Below, piece by piece: positions 1 to 13,315 of a stretch of DNA of 64,000 bases; within the stretch, counting starts at the first letter, position 1; the number at the start of each line of letters is the position of its first letter. Location of the stretch: positions 2,754,464 through 2,818,463 of the forward strand of contig NC_039511.1 of NCBI RefSeq assembly GCF_003672135.1. The letters run 5' to 3'. Origin of the DNA: Ooceraea biroi (lineage: Eukaryota; Arthropoda; Insecta; Hymenoptera; Formicidae). Position numbers and translations under genes: made by a program. The notes beneath the pieces were generated by a model. That model was given only the letters and a program-made list of their open reading frames with translations, made no database searches and had not been told where the DNA came from.

Positions 1-3000
1 AAAGGAGAGTAGCAAGAAAAAATCTGCACAATTAAAGTCTGCACAGTAGATAAAGCCTCATTACACGTGAAACATATTATAATTAAGGTACCTTGGAATA
101 TTCGCATAATAGAACGAGATCTTAAAGGATACTACCAAGTTCAACCAAACGTGTTCAAGTAGCGACGTGCAACTAACGTGATAATTTTTTTTCTCAAACT
201 AACAGCTGATATTAAAATTCCTGTAAAAAGTATGCGGTACATATTTCACGCGAGTCACGTTTTAAAAAATTCTCTCTCGCTTCTTTTTATAAATTTCAAA
301 CACTTTTTTCTCGTGTGTATTCATGATCGTATCGTGATTATGTAACGTTTATCGCCGTGTATAATTATGTAAATTTGAGTTTCTGCACGGCTATTAGATA
401 TTCGACGTTCAAGATAATCGTATCCGTTTAGTTCGGACGAGCGTGCCGGGCCGCGTGGTTAATCCTGCCGTAGGACTTACACACGCAACGTACGCGTCCG
501 ACAGGACTTATCTATCTTCGTAACAACATTGTGCACCGTCCCGTGTGTATGCACAAGGCAGAACTCGCGCTTGAAGATCGCTGTGCCTGATGGAGCATTC
601 CGCGCGCGCGCGCGCGCGGCGAGGTATACGCACCTAATAAATTTACATGCCTCGCATGAAATAGCTATAATCGCCAGGTACTACGATTGCTTTTAAAGCC
701 GATCACACACAATATTCAAACGTCGCGGTATAACCGGAGGAGGTAATTAGATGCAGCGGCGTGGCGTCTTTTCCTTTGTCGTGAGGATTTATCGCTAAAC
801 TTGTGCCTCATCCTTTGGAATTTAATCCAGAGGTGATTTAATCATCGTGTAATAACTGAGAAATTTACGTGCTCCCTAGAAAATTGCGAAACTTTACACC
901 GATACTCGCAATATTAATATTTTTATTAGCATTAGTCTTATAAAAAAGCGAAAATATACTCTGTCAATTAAATTCGAATTATTTTCAGAAGCGCCAAGTG
1001 TTGTTCAGTTAAACGGTATTCCATAATCGAACTCGGCGGAAATTTCTCGCGTAACGGTCGCCGTAAAAATGGCAAGTAGTTCGACCGTATCAAAACGTGG
1101 ACATTCCTAGTTTCCCACACAGAGCTTCACATAACGAAGCAACGTGGTGGTGCGCGAAGGACGCAGCAAATTTTACGATGCAGCTACCGACCGCGGCTGC
1201 GAACTCGCGCGTCGAGTTTGTGCAGAGATACCCGGTTGACCTGGGCCGCGTAACGGTTCCTGGCCGCGGCTTCCCGGTGGTTCCTCGTCGTTTTTTCGAA
1301 TCTCGTTCGGCGAGATTTCTTGCGGGCCGTTTAAGCCGATTATTCGAGCCGGTTCGACCGTTCGCACGACGCAAAAAGGGGCCCGGATGTGCTTGCGCGT
1401 GTCTGTATACCGCTGATCCCGAGGAACCCGCAAAAAGTCACGTTCGAGGAAGCGAGCACCGGTTACGCGGAATCGATAATGCGGCGATGTTTAATTAATA
1501 CGCCGTTGCGCAATAAACGCGACCTGTCGCGCCATAAGGAAGCACCGCGGAAAACCAAACGATGCCATCGCCGTGCCGGGATATACCGCGTCGAGTTATC
1601 GAAAATGTTGCCCCGTAAAACTGTCATAAGGGAAGGGAGCGAGAATGTGAGGCACGTGTATTTTCCACGTTTTAAACGATCATTTTTCAAGTTGATCCTG
1701 CGGGGATTTACATCTTCGGATAGTTACAATAATAAGATATAATTTTTGCACAAATTCCGTAAAATATTAAGAAAAATCTAATACTCTAACGATTTCTTTT
1801 TCATAAAAAAAGACAAACATTGTAATAAATCTCAACTTGCAGGAACACACATGTATTTTTACATGATCAAAATTTAATTGTATTTTAGATAGATCTTCGC
1901 ATCAAGTCGTGAGAGTAAATAAATTAACAACAATAAGTAATGCTAAGGGTGTGGAACTAATTAAGATCGCAAGAAGAAAGGAAAGAGGAGGAACTCGTTG
2001 GAAAACGACCATGAGAGAGCAGCTCAGTGCTCGTACGCCCGCCGTTTGTACAGAAGCAACCGCGAAACAAATCGTATTGATTAGATCGAGTCGTTACTCT
2101 TGCTCGGGGAATTTTAAGAGGCGCCTCGTTGCTTTGCATCCGGCGGAGGAAAGCTTCGTGATTCAACTCAATTATCTCCCGCTCCGTATGCACTCCTATC
2201 TCCGTGTGCGTTTCGCGTCGCGTTGCATCGCGTGCATTTGCATGCGTTATTTTCGTAATGAAGTAAAGAAGATTCAGCGGTGAAATTGGGGACAGAAATA
2301 CGATAATAGGGAGGCAGAGGAATGCTGGACTAAGAAACCACAAACAGAACTTAAAATCAAAGCAGCAATATATTGCAAAAATTGCAATTACGTAAGAGAG
2401 ATTCCGTTCATTAATACAATGGAATTCGCTGTCAAGCGCAAGTCCTTTCAGAGATAATTCTTCAATTGCCATGAAACTGTCGCGACTTAATTTCTCGCAA
2501 ATGTATGCGTTTAGAGCGTGCCTCTCCTTGCACCGCTCTCGTCTTTGTCGCGCGAGACGGAGTCAGCAACCTCGTTCCACTTTCCTGCCGGCTGCCGATT
2601 ACCATGATAATTAGCCTGCGGAAAAATCAGTGTCGACTGGTGGTGTCTCTCGGCTTGCCCGTCCCTTTGTCTCGTCGCCTTTGCCTTGTCCGGGAGAAAA
2701 AGATCGATTCGCCGGTAATTGAAACGCGGCGCGTCGATTATTCGCGGATACGACGCTCGATCTCGATACTGCGCACACCTCTTGCATGCTGCGCGCAATA
2801 TTCGAGATAAAATATGGGCACACCCTGTGTCGTTAATAGATTAATTACACGCCGTGATTAGCAATGTGTAATTGACTCTTGTGAACCAGCCGCGCGGCTG
2901 AAAACAAATTTCAGGGGAATCTCCGTTTTATCCCTCATCGCCGATGGGAATGCAGCGGTGTCACTACTACCGGTGGCGCACTAAATTGCCTTCTCACGAT

Positions 3001-4065
3001 ACTAATGCTCAATTATAATGCATCGCTGATGAAACGTGATCAACCGAATGCGAGAAAAGGGCGAATGACAAAGTTGATTAATCCGTAAGCATCACCGTAT
3101 TTAGAAATCATGGGATCCTGGATGTTGATTATCTTGATGAGCATACTTAATTCAATCAAACTGAGCACCGGATATCAATTGAAAATTCCGTATACCATTG
3201 CGGTACTATCAATTTTTGTCTGATGGTGCAACGTGTCAGCAATATTACGCGTAAATTATCGTATGATTGCGAGTAATATCGGCTCGTTTCATTCTCTCTA
3301 GATGCTGTCTGAGAAACAGGCAGGCGTTCGCGTATTCGAAAATTGTTTGAGATTCCACTTATTGCGTGCCGTGCTGACCCTTGACCCTTAAATCCCAACG
3401 TATCAAAATCTAATTGGGGGCTTGCCGGGATCGCCTGCGAAACCGGGGAACCGGGCCCTCTATCCCTCGACGACGAGCGAGGTCTATGAATTTTATGTCA
3501 GAATGCATCAGACTTGCAGCACGCCCATCTGCCTTTATTGCTGGGCGTTGCGACTGCATAAAGCATGCAAATTTCGCGGCATTTATCGGCTTTCATCCGC
3601 GACAATCACGCAAGAAAATACTCACCGTCCTCGGCAGTTTCCGCGTTTGCTTTACACAATACACTTAAGACAACGTAAAGTTGTTTGTTGAATTTTTATA
3701 AGCTCTTTCTTGTATACAGACCGCAATCTATTTATCAAAGCATTATTCCATTAAAAATTATAAACTACTTAATAAGTTTTAGAACAGAGAGATAATTTGG
3801 TAAGAAACTTATTGTATTCATCTTTTTAAAGTCGTAATTATAAAGTTGAAAAGTTAAAAAAAGATAACAGTTAATCATATGAAAAAGAATGCTAGATGTG
3901 TTAAATTAGAATTATTATTATAACAGAAATTATAAGAAACACTTAAATATGTGGCTTAATCTGTGTTCTTTTTGCAAACTGAAGAGAACAATGAAATATT
4001 AATTAAATCACTATAAGAATATAAAGCGCGACGTAGATTCATTACCGACTGACTGTGGTAATATA
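1..4065. other. Gene-poor tract, no recognised gene
   Basis: No open frame here resembles a known protein. The longest, about 133 codons on the plus strand near 1097-1498, is Arg/Ser-rich and overlaps open frames on the other strand, as expected for CpG-rich DNA. A pure (CG)9 run sits at 601-618. The stretch from about 3690 to 4060 is strongly AT-rich and leads into the foldback element at 4066. I see no RNA gene or clear promoter. Confidence 0.6.
601..618. repeat. (CG)9 dinucleotide run
   Basis: Nine uninterrupted CG steps. Alternating CG is the classical Z-DNA-forming sequence. Its survival without decay to TG/CA suggests little germline CpG methylation at this site. Confidence 0.9.
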
Positions 4066-4896
4066 CAGGGTGAGGCACCTAAAACAGACCATCTCAATAT
4101 TTCGGCTGTTATTGGTGATAGAAAAAACTGTCAGACCAAACAGCATGGTTTCGAGGGACACATAATTTGTTCTAAATAATTTTCTATTAGGTGGACGCGT
4201 ATGATATGTTTTTTTACGTACCATCTAGTAAAGCGTTTGAAGATGCGCACATTGATCTACGGGTCAAAATCATTTAAGGTCACTGAAGGCCAACTGCAAG
4301 GGAAAATAATTTACTTTATATTGCCTAGAGTTCTCTGCTATTAAAAATACTGTAAACTCAGAAATGAAAAAGTTCTAGCCCTTAGAAATTTTTTCTTTTT
4401 CCGCGAAGTTCTGAGTTGTTGTCATTATTTTTTATATTGCCTAGAGTTCTCTGCTATTGAAAATACCGTAAATTCAGAAATGAAAAAGTTCTAGCCGTTA
4501 GAAATTTTTTCTTTTTCCGCGGAGTTCTGAGTTGATGATATCATTATTTTTTATATTGCCTAGAGTTCTCTGCTATTGAAAATACCGTAAACTCAAAAAT
4601 GAAAAAGTTCTAGCACTTAGAAATTTTAGCCTTCAGTGACCTGGAATGATTTTGACCCGTAGATCAATGTGCGCATCTTCAAACGCTCTACTAGATGGTA
4701 CGTAAAAAAAACATATCATACCATTAAAAAAAACGAAGTTGACCTTCATATGACCTCTACGCGTCGACCTAATAAAAAATTATTTAGAACAAATTATGTG
4801 TCCCTCGAAACCATGCAAGTTTGGTCTGACACATTTTTTTCTATCACCAATAACAGCCGAGATATTCAGGTGGCCTGTTTTAGGTGCCTCACCCTG
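4066..4896. mobile_element. Foldback MITE with TA target duplication
   Basis: This 831-bp element begins CAGGGTGAGGCACC and ends with the inverse, GGTGCCTCACCCTG, with TA on each side (4064-4065 and 4897-4898). The two arms are long inverted repeats, roughly 4066-4290 and 4629-4896. The right arm carries about 39 extra bases near 4721-4760. The loop holds a tandem repeat, annotated separately. No transposase frame is present, so it would need a partner element to move. The TA duplication and CAGGG end suggest the Tc1/mariner superfamily, but that assignment is inference. An 80-codon frame at 4669-4911 lies inside the right arm and is not treated as a gene. Confidence 0.85.
4315..4628. repeat. 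About 117-bp tandem repeat inside foldback element
   Basis: Nearly three copies of a unit that starts TTTATATTGCCTAGAGTTCT occur at 4315, 4431 and 4550, giving periods of 116 and 119 bp. The third copy is cut off where the right arm begins. Copies differ by a few substitutions and a 3-4-base indel (GTTGTTGTC against GTTGATGATATC). It fills most of the loop of the surrounding MITE. Confidence 0.85.
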
Positions 4897-4898
4897 TA

Positions 4899-7800
4899 TG
4901 ATTTCCTTTGAGACTATTATTATGGAATAATCTGTTGAAAGCCCGTTTGGTGTACGGACGTGTATCCTAAGTTCGTTCAACTCCGTCATTGTAATTAACC
5001 GTCTGGCGCTGACTCTGAAACAGTGCATACATTATTCGAGTTGAAGTCAGTGATTCAGCAATTAGGGTAATTCAACGTGCAGTATTTCAGTATTTCCGGT
5101 TTCAATCTTTTGCCTGACACGTAACATATTAGATATGTGATGTAATTTAAACCACTCTAATTTTATATCACGATTCATTTTCAATTTAATATTTAAGATT
5201 TTGCTTTTTCCAACTGTTTAGATACCTTACCATAAAAGAAATATTAGGTAACAATTATGTATGTTGTAGAATAGTATTGTCGCTACATTTTCTCAAGCTT
5301 CCAAAAAGAATGTCGTTGTCCTTATGTGCGAAACAGGAACAACGAGAATAGAAAGGTTGTCAACAGACTTTACGTAACAGCACGTAATTGTTATCTTGCG
5401 GCTTCGTGCGTTGAATTTTTCGCATTTATACCCGGTCGTCCCTGGGTGGCCGAGATCCTCAAAGGACGCGTTTTATGCACGGTCTGGTAACACCAGGTGA
5501 AACGAATTTGCTTGATTGGAGTAATGTTTCTTGCTCGAGTCGTGCTTGAATAGATACACGATGTCTACGTGGTGGTGGATATCTCCACGAGCAACCTTTC
5601 CCCGAAATATCCCTTCTAATATGTTTCTCATTAGAGCGAAATTATTTTAAAAAGTTCTCTGCTTACGGAGAACAAATCAAATGTGAAATTTTGATATCAA
5701 ATCTTAATTGATATTAACACGACATGTTTTTTATTCTGACTCTGTGTATTCTAAAACACTTCGTTCTACTCATAAAAAGAGTATTATTTTATAAATATAA
5801 AATTTTATAAAATTGTCCCATTTACTCACGTTCGAAAAATCTCGCCTAATTCTTGCTCAAAACGGACACATTGTGTCTCGAGTTCAGTCTCATTCATCGC
5901 GCCGCTCTTTAATTTCCACATTCGTCGCAACACCCGAGTATTACTGGATGAGTATTACGAAGGATGTTACGCAAATATTGCACAAAGGATGCACGGTCAT
6001 TATCCAGCGACGAAGTGCCGCGCCTTTCTCGGCGTCACTCGCGTCGCGCGGCAAGTCACACATTCCGAGAGCGAAGAGTTCGCTCGCGATTATTATTCCG
6101 TTCGCGGGAAAGAGAAAATCGCCGGGCCGTGCCGGCAATTTTTCACGGCGACGCTTTTATCGGCCGGTTAATCCCGGGTACATGCGGATTCACTTTCGCG
6201 CGTTCTTAGCGAACGCGTTTCGGCAACTCGACATGCAAAACGACGCCGGCAGGACAGCGCCATTGTCATTAGCGTGAAAGTCGGTCTTCCGTTTAATCGC
6301 GCGAGTGCTATTCGATGCTCTCGACGGGGGTCTCGACCCGGATTGAGTTATCGGATTGCATTCGTCATGTGGACGAGGACCGGCAAAAGAGCCGGACGTT
6401 TAGAAAGTCCGAGGAGCGAGCGCGTTATCGCGACCGCTTTTTAAGAATCAGTCATTCGCAAAAGTCGCTTCATCATAAGCGCTTTTAGTCTTGCCTTCGG
6501 ATAAGTGTGGAATCGACGACAGCCAAAGTCGCAGAGAGCATCGAGAGCCACGTAATTCTCTTTTTTGCGCGAACTCTCTGCGACAAGAACGAGACCCATC
6601 GGACAATGATCGCCAAGGCATCCACAAACGTTCCATGCAAGCTAGAAGAAATCATCTCATTAACTCTTTTTAAGGTCGAGGCAATCTGTTTTAGAATCGG
6701 TGCAACGCTTCTAAAACAGATTATTATCACGTCACTTTGCGTGACTTTATTTTGAACGGTCGTAAATTTACTTTCACGCCTATACGGCGAAGAATGCGAA
6801 AAATAGCGGCGTGATAGTGCTAAATTGCACCGCCCAAGTTAATTAAATCGTGTACCTATTAACAAGCCCTCACGATCTTTCACGTATCGCGCATTAGATC
6901 CGGCTCGCCTAATCATGAAATATATAAATGGACAGGTACAATCCAAGTTCGGAATAACACTGCAATCTGTCAGTCAATCATAATTGATCTCCAGCTTGTA
7001 AGACGTCGATAAAAGCCGAGGGAAGGGTCCAGCTTAATTAGATTTATCAAATTATTACACGGCGTTGCATAGGTCAGGAGAGTTGCGTCAAGAGAGTTAA
7101 ATATCGCGGCATTAAATATCGACAAAAACTGAACGTTCATTACGCTTATTAGCCCCATCACGTTCTCTTGGTCAGCAGCAGGCGCTGAAATAATCTCGCG
7201 GACGTCGCGTTGTCGTCGCGCGGACGTGCGTCGAACGTTCCATCGCGTCTTTCGTCGCGTGCGCGCTCGAGATCAGGTTCTCCAGAGACGTTCTCCGTGT
7301 CCCAGCTCGGCCTGGACAGGATCCGCGCAATAACGAAGAAAACAGCTCGCGATTTTTCTCCGGTACCGAGAATCTCGAATCGCAGAACCCGCTCCCGCTG
7401 GGACGCGTCCTGTCATCCGGGCGGACGCGCGAGCGCGTTCGCTCCTGCCCCGCGAAAAAATGCGGCGGCTCGCGCGAAACACCGGTATGACAACTAGTTC
7501 TCGGGACCGCGGGAGAAGAAAACGCGCCAGATCAGCCGGGGAGAATCTCGCGAGGAGGAGAGGACGAGATCAGAACGGGAAGAGAGGAAGAAACAAAGAA
7601 AGGAAGACGGAGAAAGAGAATTCCGCGCGCGCAGTGGCACGCACGCGAATGCACTTGTCGGCCGCGCGCGCGCTCGCGCGTATAAGAGCGCGCGACGGTG
7701 AACCTGTTGCATTCTCGCTCGTATGCGTGCGTATGGCTACGCGGCAGAATGCGACTTCGACTTACGTGCCGTCGCGCGATGCGCATATGTTCCTGGACGT

Positions 7801-10800
7801 CCGGCTGGCCGTTCCCGTCGGCTCGGTTCGTCGAAGACTTGCTGTACACGGCATCTTCTTCGCCGCGAGTACCTTCGAGAATCGGCCGAGTGCATCGGGG
7901 AATTAATGCAATTACGTAGGAACTAGGTAAACGTGCTCGAATCGCATAAGTGAGCAAAAGGAGCCGGACAGCCGGCCGAAGGTAAATTTCGCAACGGGAT
8001 AGCCGAGGGAACTCTTCTGATTCCAGAGTTCTTTTTCCCCATACGTGCGTCTGTGCAATTACGAAATGCACGAAAGACGCGATGTATCTGGTAGCGCGAT
8101 TCTGATCGCGGAATATCTCTGATACTTCGCGAGATCAGGAACTATGTTGATCTCGTAAATTGAGGCCAGTTCAATCGAATCAAATTGATTTGTCCCGCAA
8201 CCGTCGCTTAAAACTGGCATTTTCAAGTGGAACCGTCCGAACTTTTCTTGCTGTATTGTTATGAGGCTCGTAAAAGGGTCAAAGGGCTAGCAGCCCTAAA
8301 GGAGGATTCTTGATTCACTCTAGGAATGCTAGTGCTACATAGTACGTGGCGCGGAGTCTGTCTAAGGTACGATCTAAGGTACATTGGCGGTACTGACATC
8401 GCTGGAATTTGCATGATTAGTAAGCGATGCGCTGAGCTGCTGACGAAGGATGCACCTGGCATCCTGCGTGTTGCCGCTCACGCGAATGCATCATCAGCGA
8501 TGGGCGAAGGGCTCGATTGCCGCAGCAGTGCCGCGGGCGCTATTCATTCCCGCGCCGAGACACGCGAGATTCGGCCTCCCAAAAAAGTCGCAAAGTTGCA
8601 TGTCGTCGAAAGAAACTTTCTCTCGGAAAGGCGGTCTGGTCTCCTCTCGGAGCGCGAATCGCGTCACCGGAAATCGGTCTTACGCTTCGGATGAGAGTCT
8701 AACCATCCGATATCGGAAAGGATTTCACTTGTTTAACGATTCAATAAGTTTCGTGTAATTTCTCGGATTGCGGCGGTCGTTGCGATAAGCGCATCCCTGA
8801 GCGCATCCGCCGTGCTGCTCTGTCGGGGGCTGATAAAAACTCGATCGCCAGGTCGACCGGCTCCACCGCGCTCCGGCAGGACGACCATCACACTCGTTTT
8901 CCGTATAATCGGGCCAATTACACGACACGCAATTTCCTGCCGCGGACAAAGAAGACCGGGGGCAACGAGGCAGCGCGTTAGATAACGTATGCATTATACG
9001 CGGTGCGAGTGCAAAAGCGACCGCGAGAACCGCAACAGCCATTAAAGCACGTCGAAAAAGACGCTCGAACGCGCGACGAGCTGGCGCGCCCGCTTGCGCT
9101 CGCTCGCGTATCGGCCGGAAAAAAGGGAAATCCAGAGCGCGAAGGGTCTTATCACCGCGGCCAGATTCCCTCCCTGGTAATAAGAGGAACGTCAGGCCCG
9201 CTGTAATGGCCGCGAGCACGCCGGCATCATAAATTCATGACGCGCGTTTCCCGCGCGGTTAAGTAGCGACTTCATCCGGCGACGCGCGGTCAGTACTTGC
9301 GCGGCCGATCCTGTCGAAGGACACGCCGATTGCATTCGTGTGGCCGCAGAATCGTTGTCCTTAACACACTAACACGGTTCCACGATTTCTTTTCTGTTGG
9401 AGACGCGCGTACGAGGACGACGACGACGACGAGGACGATACGTGATTACACCCATGAATCGCCTCGCTCTAATTAAAGTCTCTGTGCTCTTCTTTCAGGT
9501 ACGTTGACCGGATGTTGGTTGGTGCTGCGCGGCGCGACGGCGCCGGGAGCGTGAGAAGACTGAGGATCGCCGGAAGTGCGGTATGATGCATTCGCGCTCG
9601 CTAGCCGCTCCTTGCGCGCCTCGAGCAAGCACTCTCCAGGCAGCCGAGTTGGCTAATCCGCGACTTTTCGATGATTTCGAGTCAATTTAAATTCGATTCT
9701 AGCTTTGGCTTTGTTTCCAGCATCCAGTACAGCTGAAATAAATTCCTTGGAAACGCGTGACGTAGCGTTATTACGATTTTTTCGTATTACAAGAGAGAGA
9801 GAGAGAGAGAAAGTCTCTTTGAAAAATACCATGTGAATCGAGCCGTTTAATCGACCCTCTTTGCATCCATTATACGTAATTGCCGCCGTCACGCTTTTCT
9901 TTGGTCCCTTTATCTTCCTCTCATTCTTTGATCATTGTTCTTGCAATTAATCGAGTCATCGGAATTAATTATTCGGAAACATCAACTTGTCATTTATTAC
10001 ATTGTGCCTTACAAATTTTATTGCACATCACCCCATGATATATAAAAGATGCATTCTGCAAATATGCAAGTCTTCTCGTCGGTTCCGTCATTCAACCGCG
10101 TGCAATTCCTTATGCAAACTCAACGCGACGCATTCTTCCTCGCGAGCGATCGTCCTCGGCACACCCGCATTGTAAGCACCACATTTTTAACGTCGAGAAA
10201 CTGACGCGCGGCTGCGCGATCCCGACGGCATTTAATCGCCTAATTAAACAACAATAGCGAGCATTGTTACGAATCTGTTGCGCATTTCGAGGACCGGCTG
10301 CCTCATGCTGCGAGGTGCAGGTGAAACGCAACGCGACGGCTGGCCTTGCGTCCGCTTACCACAATGCGCGAACGAACATCGCCGCAGACTCACTCGTAAC
10401 CGAATTATCTCATTACTTCGTTAGGCAACCGAACTGCCTAAGCGTAGCCAGAACTCGTAATTAAGCGTCTCGTGACTGCGAGTGTCGCAAAGTGAAACGT
10501 CCCCGTTGCCGCTCGGTGGGCATCATCGTCTTCCCTTAATCGACAAAGTCGATCCTTAGTGACGGAGGACTTTCTGGCTGGCGCCCCGCCGGTTCTCCCA
10601 TGAAGCGAGCGATTGATTGGGAAATCGTGCCGTCGTCCTCGACGATCGTAATCATGGCTATTGTAACGACCAGCTCCTCTCTCAATCTCGTTAAACGGAG
10701 CATGCTCATGGATCTTCGCTTTAGACAGGCGAGACGCAAGACGCAGCGGTCGATTTCTGAACGATTTCAGATCAGGAAAGCAGAAGATCTTAACAAAGGA

Positions 10801-11270
10801 AATCTCAAAATCGAAGTTCCAATCAGAGATTAAATTTTGATAACTTTTGTTAACGTGGCAATAAATGAAAGTACTTAAATTCTCGTCAACATTGAGATAT
10901 GTCGCAGTTTAGAAGTCTTATTGTCAATTGCCATCTGATGCACCTTCCGAGCGGTGTGATCATGTCTTGCGTAACAAAGGAATACCGCGAATAGCATATT
11001 CGGGATAGCGTTGGCGATTACGTTTCGACAATTTTCACCGGGTGTTATCCTAGCGCGAAGATCGTTAGGTCACGCCGGCAACACGCAATTTCCCTGACCA
11101 TAAAAGCCTCGCGCTTTCACCGGATTACCACCGTTGCATACCGCGATGACGTGCCGTCGCAGCGTGGATGCATCGCGCCCGCACGAGATATGTACGTGCA
11201 ATTGCGAGAGAAACTTTCTTCCCCGTAAAGGATGTCTCCTCGCGCGCATATTCGCGACGGGATTCGCACG
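4899..11270. other. Gene-poor tract, no recognised gene
   Basis: Long unique sequence without a recognisable protein frame. It contains an (AG)n run near 9791-9810, a GAC/GAG-rich triplet tract near 9415-9440, and a very CpG-rich block at about 7200-7900. Open frames there run on both strands and are Arg/Ser/Ala-rich, which is the expected by-product of composition. A good polypyrimidine-AG sits near 9490-9500, but no convincing exon follows. I see no RNA gene. Confidence 0.55.
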
Positions 11271-11452
11271 TGTAAGATCTGGAAAGATAGTCGAGACTGA
11301 CAGGTCGTATAGAGGATCGGAGTGAAAACAAGCTGATCACAACAGTAGGAGTATTGGCCGTACAGCCTAAGACCTAGGCGTGTGAACCAGGGATCCCGGA
11401 GAGTTCGAGTTCAAATCTAAGGCAGTCTCCTAGTTATTTTTCGCCTCTTACA
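11271..11452. repeat. Left outer LTR of the tandem array
   Basis: 182-bp terminal repeat with TG...CA ends, preceded by the CACG that is repeated after the last copy at 13497. It contains GTTCAAATC, which fits a Pol III B-box pattern, but no full tRNA fold. No AATAAA was seen inside. Confidence 0.75.
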
Positions 11453-11588
11453 ATTCAGAAGTAGGATAAAATCCGCTACCCCTCGAAGACAGTTGAGATT
11501 CATCCGCTACCCCTCAGAGAGGAGGGAGTTGAGAAGCAGCTGGCCGGTAGTGAAGCCTGAACATGGAGGTCGGGACGGACTCAGAGGA

Positions 11589-11740
11589 GTGAACCAACAT
11601 GGAGATTGGGAAGGACTCAGAGGAGTGAACCAACATGGAGATTGGGAAGGATTCAGAGGAGTGAACCAACATGGAGGTTGGGAGGGACTCAGAAGAGTGA
11701 ACCAAAAATGGATGTTGAAAGGGACTCAAGTGGAGTGAAC
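11589..11740. repeat. 36-bp minisatellite inside the LTR element
   Basis: Four 36-bp repeats start at 11589, 11625, 11661 and 11697, each beginning GTGAACCAACATGGAG or the AAAAATGG variant. The same minisatellite recurs in every unit of both arrays with about three to five copies. The 484-bp unit of contig A is shorter by exactly one copy. Because 36 is a multiple of 3, the run stays open on both strands and reads as 12-residue peptides (GVNQHGDWEGLR on plus). No start context or conserved domain argues for real translation. Confidence 0.9.
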
Positions 11741-13315
11741 CGACGATTTGGAGACATTCGGGGACGAATGTAATGTCAGGCTGGCCGAGCTGTAAGATCT
11801 GGAAAGATAGTCGAGACTGACAGGTCGTATAGAGGATCGGAATGAAAACAAGCTGGTCACAACAGTAGGAGTATTGGCCGTACAGCCTAAGACCTAGGCG
11901 TGTGAACCAGGGATCCCGGAGAGTTCGAGTTCAAATCTAAGGCAGTCTCCTAGTTATTTTTCGCCTCTTACAATTCAGAAGTGGGACAAAATCCGCTACC
12001 CCTCGAAGACAGTTGAGATTCATCCGCTACCCCTCAGAGAGGAGGGAGTTGAGAAGCAGCTGGCCGGTAGTGAAGCCTGAACATGGAGGTCGGGATGGAC
12101 TCAGAGGAGTGAACCAACATGGAGATTGGGAAGGACTCAGAGTAGTGAACCAACATGGAGGTTGGGAGGGACTCAGAAGAGTGAACCAAAAATGGATATT
12201 GGGAGGGACTCAGAAGAGTGAACCAAAAATGGAGGTTGGGAGGGACTCAAGTGGAGTGAACCGACGATTTGGAGACATTCGGGGACGAATGTAATGTCAG
12301 GCTGGCCGAGCTGTAAGATCTGGAAAGATAGTCGAGACTGACAGGTCGTATAGAGGATCGGAATGAAAACAAGCTGATCACAACAGTAGGAGTATTGGCC
12401 GTACAGCCTAAGACCTAGGCGTGTGAACCAGGGATCCCGGAGAGTTCGAGTTCCAATCTAAGGCAGTCTCCTAGTTATTTTTCGCCTCTTACAATTCAGA
12501 AGTAGGATAAAATCCGCTACCCCTCGAAGACAGTTGAGATTCATCCGCTACCCCTCAGAGAGGAGGGAGTTGAGAAGCAGCTGGCCGGTAGTGAAGCCTG
12601 AACATGGAGGTCGGGATGGACTCAGAGGAGTGAACCAACATGGAGATTGGGAAGGACTCAGAGTAGTGAACCAACATGGAGATTGGGAAGGATTCAGAGG
12701 AGTGAACCAACATGGAGGTTGGGAGGGACTCAGAAGAGTGAACCAAAAATGGATGTTGAAAGGGACTCAAGTGGAGTGAACCGACGATTTGGAGACATTC
12801 GGGGACGAATGTAATGTCAGGCTGGCCGAGCTGTAAGATCTGGAAAGATAGTCGAGACTGACAGGTCGTATAGAGGATCGGAATGAAAACAAGCTGGTCA
12901 CAACAGTAGGAGTATTGGCCGTACAGCCTAAGACCTAGGCGTGTGAACCAGGGATCCCGGAGAGTTCGAGTTCAAATCTAAGGCAGTCTCCTAGTTATTT
13001 TTCGCCTCTTGCAATTTAGAAGTGGGATAAAATCCGCTACCCCTCGAAGACAGTTGAGATTCATCCGCTACCCCTCAGAGAGGAGGGAGTTGAGAAGCAG
13101 CTGGCCGGTAGTGAAGCCTGAACATGGAGGTCGGGACGGACTCAGAGGAGTGAACCAACATGGAGGTTGGGAGGGACTCAGAAGAGTGAACCAAAAATGG
13201 ATGTTGGGAGGGACTCAGAAGAGTGAACCAAAAATGGAGATTGGAGGGACTCAAGTGGAGTGAACCGACGATTTGGAGACATTCGGGGACGAATGTAATG
13301 TCAGGCTGGCCGAGC

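Noticed and set aside
4669..4911. 80-codon plus-strand frame in the foldback MITE arm
   Set aside because: It is the inverted-repeat arm itself read through; no transposase motif.
7675..7700. TATAAGAG as a core promoter
   Set aside because: No downstream exon or initiator could be tied to it; such motifs occur by chance.
7532..8071. 179-codon minus-strand frame in a CpG-rich block
   Set aside because: Low-complexity Arg-rich composition with equally long frames opposite; no family resemblance.
11370..11452. tRNA gene or tRNA-derived SINE inside the 182-bp repeat
   Set aside because: GTTCAAATC fits a B box, but no acceptor stem, anticodon arm or convincing A box at the right distance was found.
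11589..11740. 36-bp regular repeats that might suggest a CRISPR array
   Set aside because: The repeats are contiguous with no spacers and sit inside a transposon-like unit in insect DNA, so this is a minisatellite.
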